Source: JAPLJC01 sp052326585 (GTDB lineage Bacteria > Desulfobacterota > Desulfobaccia > Desulfobaccales > 0-14-0-80-60-11). From it: a DNA stretch of 64,000 bases. The notes under the pieces were generated by a model. That model worked only from the letters and a program-made list of their open reading frames with translations. It made no database searches and was not told the origin of the DNA. Positions within the stretch are counted from its first letter, which is position 1, and every line of letters begins with the position of its first letter. A program made the position numbers and the translations under genes. Shown here piece after piece: positions 33,574 to 43,500 of the stretch. Location: assembly GCA_052326585.1 (NCBI GenBank), contig JBKQLU010000013.1, forward strand, positions 19,823 to 83,822, read 5' to 3'.

Positions 33574-35106
33574 TCATGGAGACGGCGCCCGATGGGGCTC
33601 TACGAGTCCTGAGTCAATCATGAAGGCCGGGAGTTCGGGCTTCCGGCTCAAAGTCCGCCGGCGAAAAGGGCTGCAGAGCAATTTGAAGATATCGCGCCTC
33701 TTCATATGTTTGCCGAAAAGGCGCAGGAGCTTGTAAGTGCGAATGGGACGCCAGAAAACCCGGCGGGCAAACAACATGGCGTAGCCTTTCATGCGCACCC
33801 GGTTCACTGCGGCGCTGGGCAGGGCGGTGGGATCGATATCGGAGCACTTGAACCATTTGTGCCAATCCTCTCCGTCGTCAATGATCCCGCGGTCGACATA
33901 CTCCTGCCATAGGGGGGTGCCCCGGTAGGCGCACAGACGGTTAAAGCCAAAGGTGTCCAGCTTCAGCCAGGCGGCAAAGCGGAAACTGGCCATGATATCC
34001 TTCTCGGTTTCGCCGGGAGAGCCGATGACAAAAAAGCCGTGCACCCTCTCGATCCCGTGCCGCTTCGCTTCATTGACTGCGTGCCTCACCTGTTTCAGAG
34101 TCTGCTTTTTATGCAGCCGGTCCAAGACCTTCTGCGTACCCGCCTCCACGCCAAAGGCAAGGAAATTGCAGTTGGCTTTTTTCATCAGCGGCAGTTGATC
34201 CACCGCCACTGCATCCACCCGCCCTTCGCAGCCCCAGCGAAACTTGAGGTGGCGCTCAATGATGCCCCCACATATTTCGCCAATGCGCTTCCGGTTCAGG
34301 AGAAAGTGATCGTCGGTCAGGTAAATCGAGCCATAGCCCAGATCGTCCAGTTGCTGCATTTCTCCCAAAACGTGCTCCGCGGAACGATGGCGCCATTTGC
34401 CCCGGGACAGGACCGGGATATCGCAGTAGATGCAGGAATAGGGACAGCCTCGGGAAGTCTGCATGGTACAGAATTTATCCAGGGAGAGGACCGCGGGGAC
34501 ATCCAGGGGTAAAGATTCGATGTAGTCAATGGGCAGGCTGGTCCGGTCCGGGTAAGGAAACTGATCCAGGTCCGGCAGGAGTGGACGTGGGGCGTTGCGA
34601 ACAATCTCTCCGGCGTCACGCCAGACCAGACCGGCCACTGCGCCTGGGTCGTCGAGGTTGTCCAGGTAATCCGGCAGGAGTTCTTCGCCCTCTCCGACCG
34701 CCACGCAGTCCAGGTCAGGGCAGTCCCGTAGGATGCGGTCGGCATTCATGGTGGGGAAGGCGCCGCCAGCGATGAGGGGGACTTTCGGAGCCGCGGATTT
34801 CAGCCGCCGGGCCAGATTTTTGAGCGCCGCGTAGGTGGTCGTCGAGAGGCAGGAGAGGCCAATGATGTCGGGGCGCTCCTCTTCTACAGCCTGGGCGAGG
34901 TGCTCCGCCTGCATCTGCGGGTGACAGGTATCGAACAGCCTCACCCGGTGGCCATGACGGCGCAACACCGGAGCCAGGGTCTGGATTCCCAGGGGCGGAA
35001 AGGCCATCACTTTGATCCGGCCATCGTCAGACCGGGATCCCTTCAGCCCTTTCGGGAGTAGTTGGCAAAAATTTTCATCCCTGACGTATACCATGAAGAC
35101 ACGCAT
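33574..35106 (-). CDS. B12-binding-domain radical SAM protein
   Basis: This 510-residue protein has an N-terminal cobalamin-binding-like domain (about 40-180, with FDTCHPQMQAEHL, DIIGLSCLSTTTYAALK and IAGGAFPTMN). A radical SAM core follows, with the 4Fe-4S ligands C221, C225 and C228 in SRGCPYSCIYCD. The layout matches P-methylase/BchE-like enzymes that methylate or cyclise unactivated carbons; the DxHxxG base-off motif is not clear, so cobalamin may bind base-off without histidine or not at all. The ATG at 35106 follows GAAGGA; a longer frame to 35160 is unsupported. No pathway partner is adjacent. Substrate unknown. Confidence 0.88.
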   Translation of the reverse strand: MRVFMVYVRDENFCQLLPKGLKGSRSDDGRIKVMAFPPLGIQTLAPVLRRHGHRVRLFDTCHPQMQAEHLAQAVEEERPDIIGLSCLSTTTYAALKNLARRLKSAAPKVPLIAGGAFPTMNADRILRDCPDLDCVAVGEGEELLPDYLDNLDDPGAVAGLVWRDAGEIVRNAPRPLLPDLDQFPYPDRTSLPIDYIESLPLDVPAVLSLDKFCTMQTSRGCPYSCIYCDIPVLSRGKWRHRSAEHVLGEMQQLDDLGYGSIYLTDDHFLLNRKRIGEICGGIIERHLKFRWGCEGRVDAVAVDQLPLMKKANCNFLAFGVEAGTQKVLDRLHKKQTLKQVRHAVNEAKRHGIERVHGFFVIGSPGETEKDIMASFRFAAWLKLDTFGFNRLCAYRGTPLWQEYVDRGIIDDGEDWHKWFKCSDIDPTALPSAAVNRVRMKGYAMLFARRVFWRPIRTYKLLRLFGKHMKRRDIFKLLCSPFRRRTLSRKPELPAFMIDSGLVEPHRAPSP

Positions 35107-35503
35107 CGAACCATCCTTCACTACCGTTGTCTTTGCGAAAGTACCCCACCTATGAGGCACATGATATCACAAAACTTCCCCGGAATATCTCTCTGCCGTT
35201 TTTAGAGCCAGAGAAAATCGGTCCAGATCTGATTTCCAGCCTAATAAGGCAGAATAGCAGTAGTCGATAATCACGGAAAAAAACGGCGAGGGAAGATTCA
35301 TTAAGGTCCCCTACTTCTCAATGAGCCTGGGGGGTATTCTGCCCCCTGCCAGTTCAAAATGTCCCCTTTAAGTAGCTAACTGTTGGTAAGGCCTATCTTT
35401 TTCAGCTTTGTGGCCCTAGTGCCCCGATCTCGCCGGGGCCTGGTCCCGGCGGACAGCAGGCGAGGTGGTATCAGCCTCGGATTTATGGTAATGTCAAAAT
35501 TTC
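35107..35503. other. Intergenic region between divergent genes
   Basis: About 400 bases separate the leftward radical SAM gene and the rightward helicase fusion. I see no RNA gene, strong promoter or conserved ORF in it. Confidence 0.4.
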
Positions 35504-38482
35504 ATGGAAACCATCGCCGACCTGCACCTCCACTCCCACTATTCCATTGCCACCGGCCGCCAAGCCGACCTGGAGCATCTGGACCTCTGGGGCCGGTATA
35601 AAGGGGTGCACCTGGTGGGAACCGGGGACTGCACCCATCCGCAGTGGCTGCAAGAGATGGCCGCCCGGCTTTCGCCTGTGGCGGAGGGGACCTATGTCCT
35701 TAAAGAGGAGCTGGCCCTGCCCCTGGAGCCGGACCTCCGGGGCCCCGCCTGGCAGGGGGCCGCGGCGGTCCGCTTCGTGGTCAGCGGCGAAGTCAGCGCC
35801 ATCTATAAGAAGGCCGGGCGGGTGCGCAAGGTCCATCTGCTGCTGCTCCTCCCCGGCCTGGAAGCGGCGCAGCAGCTATCGGAGCGTCTGGCCCGCCTGG
35901 GCAACGTCGCCTCGGATGGCCGCCCCATCCTGGGGCTGGATGCCAAATACCTCCTGGAATTGGTCCTGGCCATCGATCCCCGCTCCCTGGTGATCCCGGC
36001 TCACATCTGGACCCCCTGGTTCTCCGTTCTGGGGAGCAAAAGCGGCTTCGATTCCCTGGAAGACTGTTTTGAAGACGGACTGGCCCATATCCATGCCCTG
36101 GAGACCGGGCTGTCCTCCGACCCGGCGATGAACTGGCGGGTGGGGGCCCTGGACCGCTTCACCCTGGTCTCCAACTCCGATGCCCATTCGCCCCAGAAGT
36201 TGGGACGGGAGGCCAACCTCTTAACGGTGCCCCCCACCTACACGGATCTGAGTCGGGCCCTGCGGACCCGGGAGGGTTTTGCCGGCACCCTGGAATTTTT
36301 TCCCGAGGAGGGCAAATATCATCTGGACGGGCACCGGCATTGCGATCTGCGCCTCAAGCCGGAGGAGGCCGCGGCCCTAGAGGACCGCTGCCCCCGGTGC
36401 GGCAAACCTCTAACTTTCGGGGTACTGCACCGGGTCGAGGACCTGGCGGACCGGCCCCCGGGGGCCTCCCACCCCGGGGCCAGGCCCTACGAGTCGCTGA
36501 TCTCTCTGCCGCAGATCCTGGCCGAGGTGCTGCAGGTAGGTCCCGCCAGCCTCAAGCTGCGGCAGCGCTATTTCCGGCTGCTCCAGGCCCTGGGTCCGGA
36601 ACTGCCGATCCTGCGCCGGCGGCCCCTGGAGGACCTGGCCCGGGAAGGGGGAGAGAGCGGCCCGCTATTGGCCCGGGCGGTGGACAAGATGCGCCGGGGC
36701 CAGGTGCACATTGCCGGGGGCTACGACGGAGAGTATGGGCGGATTCGCCTGTTCACCCCGGAGGAACGCCGGCAGGTGCAGGGCCAGGGGGCCTTTTTCA
36801 GCCTCTCCGCCGCAGTCCCGGCCACCCCCGCGGCCCGGGGAGCCGCGGCGGGTTCTGATCGCGGTCCAGCCGCCGCCGGGCCCACCGCCAACCACCAGCC
36901 GCAAACCGCAAACGCTGACCGCAATGATGCCCTGCTGGGCTCCCTGAACCCGGCCCAGCGCCACGCTGTCACCTATGCGGGGCCGGCGCTGGTGGTAGCC
37001 GCCGGTCCGGGCAGCGGCAAGACCCGGGCCCTCACCCACCGGCTGGCCTACCTGTTATCCCGTCGGGGGGTGCCGCCCCAGGAGATTTTGGCGGTCACCT
37101 TCACCCGGCAGGCGGCCGGGGAAATGGCGGACCGCCTTACGCGGCTGCTGCCGGATTTTCCAGGGTTGACGCGGCTGACTATCAAGACCTTTCATGCCCT
37201 GGGGCATCAACTCTTGCTGGATGAGGGGGGCGCTGGGCGTCAGGTCGCGGTGGAGGAGCAGCGCCGCCACCTCTTGCGGCAGGTGGCCCGGGACCACCAG
37301 CTCCCTTGGGCCGCTCTGGAAAAGCAGATCACCTCTTGGAAACAGGCCCTAAAGTATCCCGGGGACTTGGAGAAAGCGGAACTAAGTGAACCAGACTATC
37401 TGGCGGCCTACCGCGCCTACGAAGCCGCCCTGGAAACCGCGGGATTATGGGACTATGAAGACCTCATCGCCCTTCCTACCCTGCTCCTGGAGCGGCAACC
37501 GGGGGTCCTGGAATCGCAGCGACGCCGCTTCCGCCACCTGCTGGTGGATGAATATCAGGATCTCAACGAAGCCCAGTACCGCATGCTGCGGTGGCTGGCC
37601 GGCCCCGGCGCCGAAATCATGGTGATCGGCGATCCGGACCAGGCGATTTACGGCTTTCGCGGCGCTTCCCCCAGGTATTTTTCCAGGTTCCTGGAGGATT
37701 GGCCCCAGGCGCAGATCTGCCGGTTTGAGGAGACCTACCGCCTGCCGGAGCCCATCCTGCGGGCGGCGCAATGGCTCAAGGCCAGCGGCCCCGAGCCCCC
37801 GCAGCCCATGACCACCCACCGGTCCGGGACCAGTCCCTTGATCTTGATAGAGGCGGCCAATCCCGAGGCCGAGGCCCGGGCCATCGCCCGGGAAATCGGA
37901 AACCTGGTGGGCGGCCTGAGCCATCTGGCCCTGGAGGACCGGGGTTTGCGGCATCAGGACCCGGCAGGCCAGGCGGGCTTCAAGGACATCGCGGTCTTAT
38001 ATCGCCTCCATGCCTTGGGGCCGGAATTGGAGCGCATCCTGCGGGAGGCCGGCATCCCCTGCCAGCAGCCCCGGGAGGGGGTGGGCCCGGATTGGGACGG
38101 CCTCGATTTGGCCGCGGAACGGGTGAAGCTCCTCAGTCTGCACGCCGCCAAGGGGCTGGAGTTCCCTTACGTCTTCATCGCCGGCTGCGAAGCTGGCCTC
38201 ATCCCTTGGGAACCGCCCGGGGAGTTGGCCGCCGACCCGGACGAGGAACGCCGCCTCTTCTACGTGGGTCTGACCCGGGCCTCCCGCCAGATATACCTGA
38301 CCTGGGCCCGGCAGCGGACCCTTTGGGGCCGGCAACGCCAGGGCGAGCTTTCTCCCTGGGTGCGGCGGCTGCCGGCGGACTTACTGACGCGGCCGGCAGC
38401 CGCCGGAGATCTGCGCCGGCCACCGCGATCGCGGCGGCTCTTTCCGGAAATGGCCCCACCCCGGGGAAACAAGCCGGGATGA
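35504..38482 (+). CDS. Endonuclease Q-like PHP nuclease fused to UvrD-type helicase
   Basis: This 992-residue protein has two enzymes in one chain. Residues 1-420 match endonuclease Q: PHP metal motif DLHLHSHYS (6-14), LVGTGDCTHPQW, SNSDAHSP, a zinc-ribbon remnant (C280, C296, C299) and GGYDGEYGRIRL. EndoQ nicks DNA 5' of deaminated bases or abasic sites. A Pro/Ala-rich linker (about 420-478) leads to an SF1 helicase: Walker A AGPGSGKT (500-507), VDEYQDLN, GDPDQAIYGFRG and FYVGLTRAS. Together they could nick at a damaged base and unwind from the nick. No clear Shine-Dalgarno is seen at the ATG. EndoQ is best known from archaea and some Bacillus. Confidence 0.88.
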   Translation: METIADLHLHSHYSIATGRQADLEHLDLWGRYKGVHLVGTGDCTHPQWLQEMAARLSPVAEGTYVLKEELALPLEPDLRGPAWQGAAAVRFVVSGEVSAIYKKAGRVRKVHLLLLLPGLEAAQQLSERLARLGNVASDGRPILGLDAKYLLELVLAIDPRSLVIPAHIWTPWFSVLGSKSGFDSLEDCFEDGLAHIHALETGLSSDPAMNWRVGALDRFTLVSNSDAHSPQKLGREANLLTVPPTYTDLSRALRTREGFAGTLEFFPEEGKYHLDGHRHCDLRLKPEEAAALEDRCPRCGKPLTFGVLHRVEDLADRPPGASHPGARPYESLISLPQILAEVLQVGPASLKLRQRYFRLLQALGPELPILRRRPLEDLAREGGESGPLLARAVDKMRRGQVHIAGGYDGEYGRIRLFTPEERRQVQGQGAFFSLSAAVPATPAARGAAAGSDRGPAAAGPTANHQPQTANADRNDALLGSLNPAQRHAVTYAGPALVVAAGPGSGKTRALTHRLAYLLSRRGVPPQEILAVTFTRQAAGEMADRLTRLLPDFPGLTRLTIKTFHALGHQLLLDEGGAGRQVAVEEQRRHLLRQVARDHQLPWAALEKQITSWKQALKYPGDLEKAELSEPDYLAAYRAYEAALETAGLWDYEDLIALPTLLLERQPGVLESQRRRFRHLLVDEYQDLNEAQYRMLRWLAGPGAEIMVIGDPDQAIYGFRGASPRYFSRFLEDWPQAQICRFEETYRLPEPILRAAQWLKASGPEPPQPMTTHRSGTSPLILIEAANPEAEARAIAREIGNLVGGLSHLALEDRGLRHQDPAGQAGFKDIAVLYRLHALGPELERILREAGIPCQQPREGVGPDWDGLDLAAERVKLLSLHAAKGLEFPYVFIAGCEAGLIPWEPPGELAADPDEERRLFYVGLTRASRQIYLTWARQRTLWGRQRQGELSPWVRRLPADLLTRPAAAGDLRRPPRSRRLFPEMAPPRGNKPG
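36884..36918. repeat. Degenerate heptanucleotide array inside the EndoQ-UvrD linker
   Basis: Five units in 7-base phase read ACCGCCA, ACCACCA, GCCGCAA, ACCGCAA and ACGCTGA. They encode part of the low-complexity linker (TANHQPQTANAD). As 7 is not a multiple of 3, gain or loss of one unit would shift the frame before the helicase domain. Confidence 0.5.
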
Positions 38483-38567
38483 GGGGCCGGTGATCCCGTC
38501 TGCCCCCCACCGGCAATTCCAGGGGCCGCCACCGCGGCTATCTCGAATTAACCCCGGAGACGGAACG

Positions 38568-40487
38568 GTGCATCGAGGCATGGTAAAGAACCAGAGGCAG
38601 GCGCCGGCCCAGCCCCCGGGGCGCGCCGCCAGGTGGCCGCGGCTGCGAGGGCCTCTGCTGGCCGGGATTTGTCTGGTCCTGCTCCTGGCGCTGCAGAGGG
38701 GCGCCGGGGCAGCCGAGGCCCCGCCTGCCGCCGAACCCCAAGGGCCAGTGCTGCATTCCCTAAAGATCGTCGGCGCCGAGATCGTCCCCAAGAAAAAACT
38801 CCTGGCCGAAATGACCATGCCCCGCCCTCCCCTGGTCCGCCTGCCCTGGGTGAAGCCTCCTGCCTTTAAAGAGGAGGAACTGGAAACAGACCTGGTGCGC
38901 TTAAAGACCTACTACCAGAGCCAGGGCTTTTACCACACCGAGATCGTTCCCGATATAGAACGCAACGACCACCAGGTGACGGTGACGCTGCATATCACCG
39001 AAGGCCCCTACGTCCGGGTAGTCGCCGAGGAGGTCCAGGTGGCCCCCGCCAGCCCTCCGGTGGATCTCTCCTCCTTAAAAAAGGAGTGGCCCCTGAAGCC
39101 CGGGGCCCGCTTCTCGGTGGACTCTTACGAGGCCTTGAAGCGCCTCTACCTGAACTATCTGCTGGACCATGGCTATCCCCACACCGCGGTGGAAGGCCAG
39201 GTCCAGTTGGACCCCCAGAAAAATACCGCCAGGATCGCGGTCACGGTTAATGCAGGCACCCTGGGCTATTTCGGCGACATCAGGATCACCGGCAACGTCG
39301 AGACCCCCGACTACCTGATCCGGCGGCAGCTCACCTTCAAGCCCGGCGAGGTCTTTTCCTTCAAAAAGATTTACGAAAGCCAGCGGAAGCTTTACGGTCT
39401 CGACCTGTTTCAAACCGTCAGCGTCAGCCCGGAGACCGGCAAGGAAAAGGAAAACCGGATTCCCATGGAGGTGGTGGTCAAGGAAAAGAAGCGGCACTCT
39501 TTCAAAGCGGGCCTGGGATACGGCGATGAAGACCAGTTCCGGGCCCGGTTGGGCCTGCGCTTCCGTAATCTCGACGGCGGCGGCCGCACCCTGGACCTGG
39601 AAGCCAAGTACTCCAGGATCGAAGATCGCTTGGTGAGTACCTTTACCAATCCCCAAGTCTGGGCCACCCGCAACGACCTGGTCGTGCAGGGCGGCTATAT
39701 CCTCCGTTATCTTCCGGGGTATAATGATAAGTCCTTTTTTACCCAGGAGCGCCTGGAACGGGACCTGCCCTGGAATCTCCGGGCCTATGTGGGCCACGGC
39801 CTGGAATTCGCCCGGCCCTTTGACGTCCCCGATGAGACGCTGGCCATCCTCACCAAGACCAGCACCGAACAGATCTACCGGTCCTCCATGCTTCTCCTGG
39901 GGCTGCGCCGGGAGACCACGGATAATCTGGCGGACCCGCACCGGGGAGGACTGCTGGCCTGGACCGGGGAGTTTGCCCCGACTTTTCTGGGATCCAACCT
40001 GGAGTTTATCCGCAATGTGGTGGAGGCTCACCACTACTACGCCCCGTGGGAGGGCAGCGACTTCGTCCTGGCAGCGCGCCTCAAATTCGGTTTCATCCAG
40101 CCCATCCAGAGTACCGAACAGATTCCTATCTTCTACCGCTTCTTTGCCGGGGGCTTCGATAGCGTCCGGGGGTATCGCCTCGACTACCTGGGGCCCCGGA
40201 ACTTGACCGGGCAACCCCTGGGGGGCGAGGCCCTGATGGATGGGAGCCTGGAGGCCCGCATTCCCATTTACAAGGAAATCCGGGGAGTGGCCTTCATGGA
40301 TTTCGGCAATGTCTTCTTTAATATCCCCAACTTCGACCTGGGGCAGCTAAAATATGCCGCCGGGGTGGGATTGCGTTACATGACTCCCATCGGCGGGGTG
40401 GGGTTTGATGTTGGCATTCCCCTGAACCCCATCTCGGAACACAAGGATAACTACCATATCAATTTCTCCATCGGCCAGGTCTTTTAA
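38568..40487 (+). CDS. tamA: Outer-membrane assembly protein of the BamA/TamA family
   Basis: The protein of about 639 residues starts at a GTG at 38568, 8 bases after GGAG, or at an ATG at 38580. A membrane-spanning signal (LLAGICLVLLLALQRGAGA) leads to about three POTRA domains (VLHSLKIVGAEIVPKKKLLA; YVRVVAEEVQV; LGYFGDIRITGNVETPDYLI). The C-terminal Omp85 barrel includes GGFDSVRGYRLDYLGPRN, the conserved RGY loop. It inserts other outer-membrane proteins. Because tamB follows 85 bases downstream I favour TamA over BamA. Confidence 0.85.
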   Translation: MHRGMVKNQRQAPAQPPGRAARWPRLRGPLLAGICLVLLLALQRGAGAAEAPPAAEPQGPVLHSLKIVGAEIVPKKKLLAEMTMPRPPLVRLPWVKPPAFKEEELETDLVRLKTYYQSQGFYHTEIVPDIERNDHQVTVTLHITEGPYVRVVAEEVQVAPASPPVDLSSLKKEWPLKPGARFSVDSYEALKRLYLNYLLDHGYPHTAVEGQVQLDPQKNTARIAVTVNAGTLGYFGDIRITGNVETPDYLIRRQLTFKPGEVFSFKKIYESQRKLYGLDLFQTVSVSPETGKEKENRIPMEVVVKEKKRHSFKAGLGYGDEDQFRARLGLRFRNLDGGGRTLDLEAKYSRIEDRLVSTFTNPQVWATRNDLVVQGGYILRYLPGYNDKSFFTQERLERDLPWNLRAYVGHGLEFARPFDVPDETLAILTKTSTEQIYRSSMLLLGLRRETTDNLADPHRGGLLAWTGEFAPTFLGSNLEFIRNVVEAHHYYAPWEGSDFVLAARLKFGFIQPIQSTEQIPIFYRFFAGGFDSVRGYRLDYLGPRNLTGQPLGGEALMDGSLEARIPIYKEIRGVAFMDFGNVFFNIPNFDLGQLKYAAGVGLRYMTPIGGVGFDVGIPLNPISEHKDNYHINFSIGQVF

Positions 40488-40557
40488 AGCCGGTTTTCTT
40501 TTTCGGAAGAGGCTGGCGGCAGACTGCCCCAGGCAGACTCCCAACACCGGTTAACTA

Positions 40558-40566
40558 TGATATAAT
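40558..40566 (+). promoter_or_regulatory. Extended -10 promoter positioned for leaderless tamB mRNA
   Basis: TGATATAAT is a perfect extended -10. Transcription beginning 7 bases after it would start at 40573, the A of the tamB ATG, which has no Shine-Dalgarno sequence. Confidence 0.5.
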
Positions 40567-40572
40567 TAATGG

Positions 40573-43500
40573 ATGCGACGGGTCTTGCTTATTGGCCTCT
40601 CGGTCATCCTGCTCCTGGGTATGGCCGGCTGGGGGGTCTTTAAGTCCCAGGCCTTCTGGCGTTGGGGCGGCTGGGAATTGGTGAATCTGGCTCAAGACCG
40701 CCTCAACGGCGAACTCCAGGTGGCGGCGGTGCAGGGCCACGCCCTCACCGGCTTCACCTTCACCGGGGTGACCCTTAGCGGCCGCCAAGGTGAAATCCTC
40801 CACAGTCCCAAGGTGGAGATACGTTTCTCCCTCTGGTCCCTGCTCCGGTTGCAACCGGTGATCGGCAGCCTGATTATTCACCAACCCCGGCTCACCCTGC
40901 GGCAGGATCGGGAGGGCAGTTGGGAACTGGCCGCCATCTTGAAGAAGCGTCCCCCACCGCCCTTCCAGTCCCTGCAATTCCCTGCGATTCTGCTGGAGCA
41001 CGGCCAGGTGGTGGTGATCCGCGCCGGCGTCAGCCAGCGTTTTGAGGACCTGGACCTGAGCCTGGGCCTTACCGTGCTGCACCCCAAGAGGCCCGGCCAG
41101 GAGATCCGGGTGCGCCGGTTGGACCTGGCCGCGTCCACCCCCCTGGGCCGCGTCGCCCTCCGGGGCGGGTTCACCTACGCCCACGATCAATTGGTTTTCG
41201 ACTCCATGGAAGTCCGGCGCGGGAGCCAGTCCCTGGCCACCTTGCAGGAAGGCGTCCTGGGCCCCCGGCACGAAGGCCGGTTCTCCTTTGAGCTCGGTCC
41301 CGCTTCCGGGGCGTTGCTGCAACTGCTCCAGCCCGGATGGCCCCAAGACTGGGAAATCCTGGGAAAGTTGCATCTCGCCCTTTTGGGCCAGCACCGGTAT
41401 CAATTGACCGGCGCCGGCCAGGTGCAGCAGGCTTCCTTTGATCTGAAAGCTAACCTTAACCTTGAGGCTGGGGAGTGGTCCTATGACCTGGATGCGAAAC
41501 TGGGAGGGCTGGGAGCCGGGATGCTTGCACCATTCAGCCGGCCCTGGGCTGAAAAGCTCAAAGACCTCTCCCCCATCGCCGCCGGGCTGGCCCTCAAAGG
41601 CCGCGGCCCTTCCTGGCCCCCGGCGCAGTTGGATGGGACCCTGGACCTCTCTGCCTTCAAGGGTCAGGGGATCAGCGTGGAGCAGTTGCAGGTCACCCTG
41701 GCCAGCAACGCCGGGGGGCAGAATCTGAAAGGACTGGTCCGGGGGAATTTCGGCAAGCTGACCCTGGCCGCCGACGGCCCGTTGCTCTCCGCTCTCAAAG
41801 GCAACCTGCAAATCCAGGCGGAGAATTTACTACCGTCCCGCCTGGGTCTGGAGAGGGCCGGTGAGACCGCCCTCAACGCCAAGTTCAGCGGCGCCTTCCA
41901 ATGGACCGGGGGGCTGGCCCTGGCCGGTCTCAGGCTGGCCGGCGACCTGGAGGCCTCCGGCCGTTTGGGCTCCGAGCCCCTGGAGGGTTTGCGGGCCAGG
42001 CTCATTTGGCAGCAGCCGCGGCTGGAGATTGCCCAGGCCTCTTTTCGCCTGGGGCCGCTGGCCGCCCAGTTCTCCGGCTCCCAGGAGGGGGACCGGCTCG
42101 CCTACCAGTTCACAGGGAGCCTGGCCCCCGGGGCTACCCGGCCTTACCTGCCGGTGGCGCTTGGGGGTCGCCTGGAACTGGCCGGCGCCCTCAGCGGCGC
42201 CCTCAAGGACCCCCATTTCTCCCTGCAGGGCTCCGGCAGCAGCCTAACCCTGCGAGAGTTTTCCCTGAAAACCTTCAGCTTCAAGGCCAACGGCGCCGGC
42301 TGGCCCATCGCCACAGGAGACCTGGAACTCCGGGGCGCCGACCTGAGCACCCCGGCAGCGGTCTTCTCCCAGGCCATCCTTTCCGCCCGCGGGGAGGCCA
42401 ACCTGTGGCGGTTCGGCTTCACCACCGGCGGCTCCGGAGCCACCCAGGCCGAAGTTTCGGGCGCCGCCGACTTACGGACCCGCCCCGTTTCCCTGGCGCT
42501 GCAGAAGGTTCGGTTCAGGTCCCCAGAATACACCATCGCTAACACCGGCCCGGTAGAGTTGCGGCTCTTCCCGGGGCTGCAACTGGCTGAGGCCGCCTTC
42601 AAAATCAACGACGGGGAGCTTACCGCCCAGTTGGAGGCTCAGGGGACGCGGCTGACCGGCCTGCTGCACCTGCACCATTTCCCCGCCAGGCTCCTCAGTA
42701 TGCAAGGGCCTCTCTTGCAAGGGAAGATCGACGCCCAGGTTGCCATCGGCGGGGAGTCCGGCGCCCCCCTGATCCAGGGGAAGGCCGACTGGAGCCCAGG
42801 GCAGGTGGGGGCCTTCCCCTTTCAATCCTTGCAGACCAGCTTCGATTACCGCGCCGGCCGGCTGGACCTGAATGGCAATTTGGAGGAAAAGACCGCGGGA
42901 GCCCGGCTGGTTTGGGGCGGGCAGCTTCCTGTGCTCCTCTCCCTCAGCCCCTGGCACTGCTCTTGGGGGGAACAGAGCCTGTCCCTGACGGTGAAGGGGG
43001 AAAAAACCGACCTGGCGATGCTCACCGCCATTAGCCCCCAGGTGCAGGCCGCCGAGGGTTCCCTGGATATCATGGCCCAGGTGCAGGGCAATCCCCGCCA
43101 CCCCCAGGTTTCCGGCCAGGTGCGTTGGGGGGCAGGGTCGATTAAACTCCGTGCCGCCGGCCTGCCCTACCGGCTCTTGCCTGGCGCCGCCCAGCTCCAG
43201 GGGAGCAAAATCACCATCCCGGAGGTCATTCTGCAAAGCGGCGGCACCTTGCGCCTCAGCGGGGATCTCACCCTGCAGGGATTCACTCCGGGTCACCTGG
43301 AGATGCGAGCCCAATTAGTCAATTTTCTGGCCCTGCGCCGGGAAGGTTCCCAGGTGAAAACGAACGGCGCCCTGATCCTCAGCGGTCCCCTGAACAACGC
43401 CCGCCTTACCGGTCAGATCCTGGTCCCCGAGGCCACCTTTGCCACCAGTTTCTTCCAGACCGGTCCCAATCCCGATATCCGCCTGGTGCAACCATCCCCG

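Noticed and set aside
38490..38567. Upstream extension of tamA to 38490
   Set aside because: It would add unconserved residues before a signal-anchor and has no ribosome-binding site, while GGAG precedes the GTG at 38568.
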